From: an uncultured Erysipelotrichaceae bacterium
Lineage (GTDB): Bacteria > Bacillota_I > Bacilli_A > Erysipelotrichales > Erysipelotrichaceae
Assembly (NCBI GenBank): GCA_947175465.1
Contig: CAMWMY010000025.1
Coordinates: 1 to 11,324, forward strand
Length of the DNA: 11,324 nucleotides
Direction: 5' to 3'
In this document: positions 7,277 to 11,324 of the stretch, piece by piece
How the letters are laid out: each line of letters opens with the position of its first letter
Position numbering within the stretch: position 1 is the first letter of the stretch
Notes under the pieces: model-generated
What the model was told of the DNA's origin: nothing
Database searches by the model: none
Seen by the model: the letters and a program-made list of their open reading frames with translations, nothing else
Made by a program: the position numbers and the translations under genes

Positions 7277-7942
7277 GTGAAATTTTGGAAATATCATGTC
7301 AATGGGAATGATTTCATATTAGTATCTACAAAAGAGAAATTAGATCAAGAAAAAATTCATCTATGGTGTAAGCACCATTTTGGGATAGGAGCAGATGGTG
7401 TTTTACAAGTATGGATAGAAAAAGATAAGCTTCATTATCAGCATTTTAATGCGGATGGAAGTAAAGCATCTATGTGTGGGAATGGAATTCGCTGTGTAGG
7501 CTATTGGTATATGGAAAAAAGATGTACGCACAGATGTCAAGTAGAAATCGAAGGTGTAAATTATCAATTAAAGCGATATAAACAGTTTGTCACTTTACAA
7601 ATGCCTATACCTGAGATTATCGAAAATAATGTATATCAATGTGGTGTTAAACACAAAATTGTGGAAGAGTATGAAGAAAATAAGGAATATAATAGTAATT
7701 TAGTGGAGTATATAGGTACAAATTGCTTTCATATTGTAACTTATGAACTTGGAGTTGGAAAAACCTATAGTTGTGGGACAGGGAATATTGCAGCTTTTTA
7801 CCATGGGTATAAAAAAGGGAAATTAGATAAAATTGCTATTGGAAGAAATGAGGGAGGGGATAATCTTCTTCAATATGAGGATACTTTTATTTTGATATCA
7901 GCTATTGTTAAACCGATTATACAAGGTCATATTTTATTATAG
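7277..7942 (+). CDS. dapF: Short, divergent diaminopimelate-epimerase-like protein (DapF fold)
   Basis: Cofactor-independent amino-acid epimerase/racemase family. DapF itself interconverts LL- and meso-diaminopimelate for lysine and cell-wall synthesis. Both catalytic cysteines are present: C67 in NADGSKASMCGNG (58-70) and C166 in GKTYSCGTG (161-169). NGNDF (9-13) and FGIGADG (35-41) are also typical. With 221 residues it is clearly shorter than the usual 270-280; the GNPH stretch of the second half is absent, and the usual ERG before the second cysteine reads ELG, so the arginine that grips the substrate carboxylate is leucine 158. It may still be the cell's DapF or a racemase for another amino acid. 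GTG at 7277 with TAGGAGGG (7264-7271) is the start; the frame continues upstream to 7148 through DUF3892 coding sequence, which is rejected. Confidence 0.75.
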   Translation: MKFWKYHVNGNDFILVSTKEKLDQEKIHLWCKHHFGIGADGVLQVWIEKDKLHYQHFNADGSKASMCGNGIRCVGYWYMEKRCTHRCQVEIEGVNYQLKRYKQFVTLQMPIPEIIENNVYQCGVKHKIVEEYEENKEYNSNLVEYIGTNCFHIVTYELGVGKTYSCGTGNIAAFYHGYKKGKLDKIAIGRNEGGDNLLQYEDTFILISAIVKPIIQGHILL

Positions 7943-7974
7943 GAGAAGGTGCCTATAGGTAGATTTTGCTTTTT
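7938..7974 (+). terminator. Weak candidate terminator after the dapF-like gene
   Basis: TATAGG (7938-7943) can pair with CCTATA (7952-7957) over an eight-base loop, followed by an interrupted T-rich stretch (7964-7974). The stem is only six base pairs with two G-C pairs and overlaps the stop codon of the gene, so it is a poor terminator at best. Nothing better is seen before the promoter at 8023. Confidence 0.25.
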
Positions 7975-8022
7975 ATACTATAAGTTAAGAAACAGAGTGA
8001 GAAAAGAATTCATAGCTTATAA

Positions 8023-8050
8023 TTGAAATTTTCTCAATTTGCGTTATAAT
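8023..8050 (+). promoter_or_regulatory. Strong sigma-A promoter of the small membrane protein-corC-ridA unit
   Basis: TTGAAA (8023-8028) and a consensus TATAAT (8045-8050) are 16 bases apart, the best promoter match in the window. Transcription would begin near 8057, one or two bases before the ribosome binding site AGGTGAG (8059-8065) and about 12 bases before the ATG at 8069. A six-base inverted repeat, AATTGA and TCAATT (8021-8026 and 8034-8039), overlaps the -35 box and the spacer and could be a repressor site, though this is speculative. Confidence 0.75.
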
Positions 8051-8068
8051 AGATGTCGAGGTGAGAGA

Positions 8069-8215
8069 ATGCTAGAAACATTGAGTGATTATTTATCTTT
8101 TGGAGTCATTATATTTTTTCTAGTAGCTCTTTGTACCATCTTTTTTGTAGAACGTTCAAAAAAGAAAAAAGCTAGGATATTAGCAAGTCAAGAAAAATAT
8201 TTTAGGGAGTGGTAA
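8069..8215 (+). CDS. 48-residue single-span membrane protein, unknown function
   Basis: Small open frame with its own ribosome binding site, AGGTGAG (8059-8065), directly behind the strong promoter at 8023-8050. The product starts MLETLSDYLSFG, has one hydrophobic segment at about residues 11-27 (VIIFFLVALCTIFFV), then a basic stretch ERSKKKKAR and a soluble end with SQEKYFREW. By the positive-inside rule the N-terminus would face out and the C-terminus in. The stop is only three bases before the TTG start of the CorC/HlyC gene, whose ribosome binding site (AGGGAG) is inside this gene, so translation is probably coupled. I do not recognise a family. It may be an accessory subunit of the transporter-like neighbour or a leader that sets its translation. 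Confidence 0.7.
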   Translation: MLETLSDYLSFGVIIFFLVALCTIFFVERSKKKKARILASQEKYFREW

Positions 8216-8218
8216 TTC

Positions 8219-9493
8219 TTGGATGGATCGCATATAGGACTTTTTATTCTTTTAGCAATTCTAATTATTTTATCTGCAGTTTTTTCCTCTACGGAAACAG
8301 CATATTCTTCTGTGAATATGATACGTTTAAAACAAATGGCAAAATCTGGAAATCGAAAAGCAAAAGTAGCCTATAATATTTCAAAAAATTTTACGGTTGT
8401 TATTACGACTATTTTGATTGGGAATAATATCGTTAATATTTTAGCTACTTCGATTGCAACGAGCTTGTTTACTTCTTTATTTGGAAGTATAGGAGTTGCA
8501 ATTGCCACAGGAATTATGACGATTTTAATTTTGACTTTTGGAGAAATTGCACCAAAAGTGATGGCGAAAGCAAAAGCAGAGAGTTTTGCGTTAAGCGTAG
8601 CGAAACCTTTATCGGTTTTAGTTATGTTGTTTCGACCTTTTACCATTTTAGTAGAGAGTATTCAAAAAAAGTGGGAAGAAAAATTAGAAATTGAACAGGT
8701 TACTGCAACTGAAGATGAGCTTTTAGAAATCGTGTCTACTATTGAACAGGAAGGTGTTTTAGAGCAAGATGAAAGAGAGCTTATTGAAAGTGTCATTGAA
8801 TTTGATGATAAAAATGTTCGCGATATCATGGTTCCAAGAGAACAGGTTATCTTTTTATATGATAATGCTACGTATGAGCAACTAAAACAAGTTTTAGAAG
8901 AGCATAAATTGTCTCGTTTACCAATTATATCTTATGAAACGACAGAAGTTGTAGGTGTTTTACGTATTCGTGATGTCCTTGATAAACTTTTAAAAGAAGA
9001 AAAAATAAATATTAAAGAACTTATGCAAAAGCCAATTTTTGTAACACAACGTAAAAAGCTTCCACAAGTATTAGAAGATATTCAAAAATCAAGAGAGCAT
9101 ATGGCTATTGTTACAGAAAGTACAAAGTCTTCTGTATTTGTAGGTATTATTACTTTGGAAGATGTATTAGAGGAATTAGTAGGAGAAATTTATGATGAAT
9201 ATGATCCGTTACCTAATCATGTTGTAGAAATTGGACATCATACGTTTGAAATTGATGGGAAAGTATCTCTCATTGATTTCTTTGATACCTATGTTGAGGA
9301 ACAAGAGGTGCCAAATACCAAAGCACGTACTTTTAGTGCTTGGGTATATGAATTGAATAATCAAAGAAAAGTTCGTAAAAATAGAGAGCTTACATTTGAA
9401 AATTTTGAAATTAAAGTGTTAGATACCAAAGATGGTATGGCTACAAAAATTGAGCTACAAATATTATCGCTTGTAGATGATGAACTGGATTAG
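8219..9493 (+). CDS. CNNM/CorC-HlyC family membrane protein (DUF21, CBS pair, CorC_HlyC domains)
   Basis: Predicted membrane protein of the family linked to magnesium (and other cation) efflux; older annotations call it hemolysin. Its 424 residues show the complete three-part layout: a DUF21 membrane domain with hydrophobic segments near 6-24, 57-80, 88-110 and 125-146, including FSSTETAYSS (22-31) and TFGEIAPK (106-113); a linker; a CBS pair from RDIMVPREQV (201-210) to about 320; and the CorC_HlyC C-terminal domain from about 335 to 415. The start is TTG at 8219 behind AGGGAG (8204-8209); the next in-frame ATG would remove the first membrane segment. It follows the 48-residue membrane protein after three bases and precedes ridA by 12. 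Confidence 0.92.
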   Translation: MDGSHIGLFILLAILIILSAVFSSTETAYSSVNMIRLKQMAKSGNRKAKVAYNISKNFTVVITTILIGNNIVNILATSIATSLFTSLFGSIGVAIATGIMTILILTFGEIAPKVMAKAKAESFALSVAKPLSVLVMLFRPFTILVESIQKKWEEKLEIEQVTATEDELLEIVSTIEQEGVLEQDERELIESVIEFDDKNVRDIMVPREQVIFLYDNATYEQLKQVLEEHKLSRLPIISYETTEVVGVLRIRDVLDKLLKEEKINIKELMQKPIFVTQRKKLPQVLEDIQKSREHMAIVTESTKSSVFVGIITLEDVLEELVGEIYDEYDPLPNHVVEIGHHTFEIDGKVSLIDFFDTYVEEQEVPNTKARTFSAWVYELNNQRKVRKNRELTFENFEIKVLDTKDGMATKIELQILSLVDDELD

Positions 9494-9505
9494 GAGGAAA
9501 GAACC

Positions 9506-9973
9506 ATGTTTATAAAAGCAATTAACCCAAAAAATGCACCAGAAGCTTTAGGACCATATTCACCAGCAGTGAAATTAGGAGACTTTGTATATTTATCAGG
9601 TCAGATACCTTTAGATCCTAAAACAGGAGAAATTGTTGGAGATACAATACAAGAACAAACACATCAAGTTATGAAAAATATAAATGCTGTATTAAGTGAG
9701 ATGGGATTAGGTTTTCATCATATTGTAAAAACAACTATTTTTGTTAAAGATTTAGGAGATTTTGATGAATTAAATAAAGTATACGCATCTTATTTAACGC
9801 AGCCTTATCCAGCACGAAGCTGTGTGGAAGTTGCTAGATTACCAAAAGATGTTCGTGTGGAAATTGAATGCATGGTGATTGATACGCTTGCTTATGAAGC
9901 ACAAATGGTAGAACAAGAAGAGGGATGTTCTAATTGCTCTGGTGGCTGTGGATGCCATGGTTGTGGAGAGTAA
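9506..9973 (+). CDS. ridA: RidA family enamine/imine deaminase with cysteine-rich C-terminal tail
   Basis: RidA proteins are trimeric cytoplasmic enzymes that hydrolyse reactive enamines/imines such as 2-aminoacrylate made by threonine/serine dehydratases. The core (about 1-131) is canonical: PEALGPYSPAV (12-22), YLSGQIPLDPKTGEIV (29-44), KTTIFVKDLGDFDELNKVY (75-93), YPARSCVEVARLPKD (101-115) with R104, and VEIE (118-121) with E121. The protein is 155 residues rather than about 125-130: residues 132-155 form an extra tail ending in a cluster with C141, C144, C148, C150, C153 and H151. The tail is in frame with no sign of read-through of a lost stop. AGGAGG (9492-9497) overlaps the corC stop, so it is cotranscribed with the CorC/HlyC gene. 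Confidence 0.93.
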   Translation: MFIKAINPKNAPEALGPYSPAVKLGDFVYLSGQIPLDPKTGEIVGDTIQEQTHQVMKNINAVLSEMGLGFHHIVKTTIFVKDLGDFDELNKVYASYLTQPYPARSCVEVARLPKDVRVEIECMVIDTLAYEAQMVEQEEGCSNCSGGCGCHGCGE

Positions 9974-9991
9974 AAAGTCTAAATATTTGAT

Positions 9992-10025
9992 AAAGAACCT
10001 TTTGTTATGAAAGGTTCTTTTTTTA
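9992..10025 (+). terminator. Intrinsic terminator after ridA
   Basis: A perfect 11-base-pair stem, AAAGAACCTTT (9992-10002) with AAAGGTTCTTT (10010-10020), has a seven-base loop and is followed by more T residues to 10024. It lies 19 bases after the ridA stop and closes the unit that starts at 8069. Confidence 0.92.
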
Positions 10026-10150
10026 TCATTAAGGACAAAAAAGGTAGATTTTCTCTACATAGAGTGGATATTTTAAATAAAAATATTCAAATAGAGTAGT
10101 TTCCTCCTATTTGCTAATAAATATGTAAAAATAAAAGCAGGAGGGATAAT
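10026..10150 (+). promoter_or_regulatory. Leader region of the comK-like/comC-like unit; no clear consensus promoter
   Basis: This 125-base gene-free stretch holds AAAG-N5-TTTT at 10040-10052 (seven of eight matches to a ComK AT-box), a short hairpin GTAGA/TCTAC (10044-10058), an ATAGAGTRG direct repeat at 10059 and 10091, and an AT-only inverted repeat ATATTTT/AAAATAT (10068-10086). AGGAGGG (10139-10145) is the ribosome binding site. I see no good -35/-10 pair, which would suit a promoter needing an activator, but absence of a match is weak evidence. Confidence 0.3.
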
Positions 10151-10612
10151 ATGATTTTTTTACTAAAGTTTGAGCAAGATTCTTTTTCAACATATATTAA
10201 GACACAAAAAGGGGAGTATGTTGTAAAAGGAATGAAAAGTGAGGAGCTTATTCAAAAGTTCTGTATCTTATGTGGTGGAACGATGGAAGGGAAAAGAAAA
10301 GCGATTTGTCAAAGACTTGATATTGTGCAAAAGGCACCTATTTTAGTATCAGAAAGATTTTTAATGCTCATGTTTCCTATAAAGGATTATGATGGTGTAG
10401 AATATTGGTTAAACTATCGAGGAATCAAAAAAATAAAGCAACAGCAATATAAGCAATGCACAATTGTTTTTAATGATCAAACAGCTATTATGCTACATAT
10501 CGATTATCGTAGTATTATGAGGCAAATGAAGAGGTGTAAGCTTTATTTTGACATTTTAATGATGGGAGAAGAAGATTTAGAAGCGTATATATTAAGGGAG
10601 GTGGTTAAGTGA
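10151..10612 (+). CDS. comK: ComK-family competence transcription factor (short form)
   Basis: Predicted DNA-binding activator of DNA-uptake genes. The 153 residues contain no other recognised domain, but recalled Bacillus subtilis ComK lines up without gaps over two long stretches: from C38 through G42, G47, K61 and the PILV at 63-66 (ComK PIMV), and from F107 through L115, I117, Y119, S121, Q125 and R128. The FP at 75-76 matches ComK LFPT, and the C-terminal YILRE (146-150) matches ComK FILRE. It is shorter than the 192-residue B. subtilis protein at the N-terminus and between R128 and YILRE, where ComK carries its MecA-binding FMLYP. AGGAGGG seven bases before the ATG fixes the start. Its end overlaps the prepilin peptidase gene by 4 nt. 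A ComK paralogue with another target set is possible. Confidence 0.78.
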   Translation: MIFLLKFEQDSFSTYIKTQKGEYVVKGMKSEELIQKFCILCGGTMEGKRKAICQRLDIVQKAPILVSERFLMLMFPIKDYDGVEYWLNYRGIKKIKQQQYKQCTIVFNDQTAIMLHIDYRSIMRQMKRCKLYFDILMMGEEDLEAYILREVVK

Positions 10613-11265
10613 TTTTTTATATGCTTTTAGGTTTATTTCTTAGTAAAGTAGTTTTATCTATCATACACTATTATACATTATTGGAAACTTCAAGTTCTTA
10701 TCATAATGATAAGTGCTTTTTTCATTATGAGCATTGTTATCAATCTTCTTTTTGGGAAGATTTTTTTGTAAGCTTTTGCAATATGATGCTATGGTATTTG
10801 GTGTGGTTTGTAGAAGGGATGAATATCTATAGTTTTCTTATTGGAATCATAGCAAGTATTTTACTAACCATAAGCTTTATTGATTGTAAGTATTTTTTTA
10901 TTCCTGATATTCTGACTTTTCTTTTATTCATAATGGGTATTCTTTTTATATGCTTAGACTATATAAAAATAATGAATGCCTTTTTTGGCTTTTTCAGTGT
11001 CAGTAGTCTTTTTTATGCTCTTTATATTTTTACAAAGCAAAAAGGAATTGGAGGAGGGGATATTAAGCTAATGGCAGCATGTGGTGTCTTCTTAGGAATC
11101 GAAAAATCAATCATTGCATTAGAAATTGCTTGTCTTTTAGCATTGTTTATTCAAGGAGTATGGAAAAAGAACAAAGGGAAAATGATATTTGCGTTTGGCC
11201 CTTATTTATCAATAGGAATTTTATTCTCTTTCTTTATAGAAAAACTTGTAGCTATTTTTAGATGA
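10609..11265 (+). CDS. comC: Type IV prepilin peptidase (A24 family, ComC/PilD-like) with degenerate N-terminal domain
   Basis: Polytopic membrane aspartyl protease that removes the leader of prepilins or competence pseudopilins. The A24 domain is intact: IDCKYFFIPD (91-100) with catalytic D92, and GIGGGDIKLMAACGVFLG (146-163) with D151, plus FGPYL (196-200). Hydrophobic segments are seen near 1-20, 58-90, 101-116, 120-142, 155-182 and 193-215. At 218 residues it is shorter than usual. The N-terminal methyltransferase part normally has paired CxxC motifs; here only C36 and C43 lie in that place and the second pair is missing, so N-methylation is doubtful. GTG at 10609 overlaps the comK-like stop (GTGA), with GGGAGG (10596-10602) upstream, so the two genes are translationally coupled. 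Confidence 0.88.
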   Translation: MIFYMLLGLFLSKVVLSIIHYYTLLETSSSYHNDKCFFHYEHCYQSSFWEDFFVSFCNMMLWYLVWFVEGMNIYSFLIGIIASILLTISFIDCKYFFIPDILTFLLFIMGILFICLDYIKIMNAFFGFFSVSSLFYALYIFTKQKGIGGGDIKLMAACGVFLGIEKSIIALEIACLLALFIQGVWKKNKGKMIFAFGPYLSIGILFSFFIEKLVAIFR

Positions 11266-11324
11266 TATAACAAAACATAAATTTTATCAAATGCCTAGGG
11301 ATTTTAACAAGTGTCAGAGTTTAA
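11266..11324. other. Short 3' end of window, no feature recognised
   Basis: These 59 AT-rich bases after the prepilin peptidase stop contain no clear hairpin with a T-run and no gene start with a ribosome binding site. The unit may continue beyond the window. Confidence 0.5.

Noticed and set aside
7979..8021. Inverted repeat TATAAG / CTTATA between the dapF-like gene and the promoter at 8023
   Set aside because: Six AT-rich base pairs with a loop of over 30 bases are expected by chance in sequence of this composition.
10026..10150. Riboswitch or small RNA in the comK-like leader
   Set aside because: Only short AT-rich hairpins are seen, with no recognisable aptamer core and no terminator/antiterminator pair before the ribosome binding site.
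11291..11324. Possible start of another gene at the ATG at 11291
   Set aside because: No ribosome binding site precedes it, and only 11 codons remain before the window ends.

Overview
The window is an AT-rich stretch of a low-GC Gram-positive (Firmicutes/Bacillota) chromosome, very densely coded. This rests on strong AGGAGG-type ribosome binding sites, GTG and TTG starts beside ATG, the oppABCDF order, a Gram-positive-style OppD C-terminus, and a ComK-like regulator next to a prepilin peptidase. Erysipelotrichia-like Bacilli would fit, but this is an impression, not a demonstration. The window is evidently a contig end: bases 1 to about 51 are not genomic but a slightly error-bearing Nextera i7 adapter, including the 8-base index known as N701.

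Layout. (1) 52-4833: a five-gene oligopeptide ABC importer operon, oppA (5' end lost at the adapter junction), oppB, oppC, oppD, oppF, tightly packed and closed by a bidirectional terminator. (2) 4850-5701, minus strand: a LicA-like choline/ethanolamine-kinase-family phosphotransferase whose last codons lie inside that terminator. (3) 5828-6926: rdgB (house-cleaning NTP pyrophosphatase) and trmL (tRNA wobble 2'-O-methyltransferase), closed by a second bidirectional terminator shared with (4) a minus-strand DUF3892 small protein, 6969-7214. (5) 7277-7942: a short, divergent DapF-like epimerase, divergent from the DUF3892 gene. (6) 8069-9973: a strong promoter, a 48-residue single-span membrane protein, a CNNM/CorC-HlyC membrane protein and a RidA protein with an unusual cysteine-rich tail, then a good terminator. 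(7) 10151-11265: a two-gene overlapping unit of a ComK-family competence regulator and a type IV prepilin peptidase (ComC-like).

Most genes are ordinary core functions. The parts most worth attention are the last unit, where a ComK-like master regulator of DNA uptake overlaps by 4 nt the gene for the peptidase that matures competence pseudopilins; the RidA cysteine tail; the compact DapF-like protein with a changed substrate-binding arginine; and the unlisted 48-residue membrane protein. No rRNA, tRNA, CRISPR array, insertion sequence or riboswitch was recognised.
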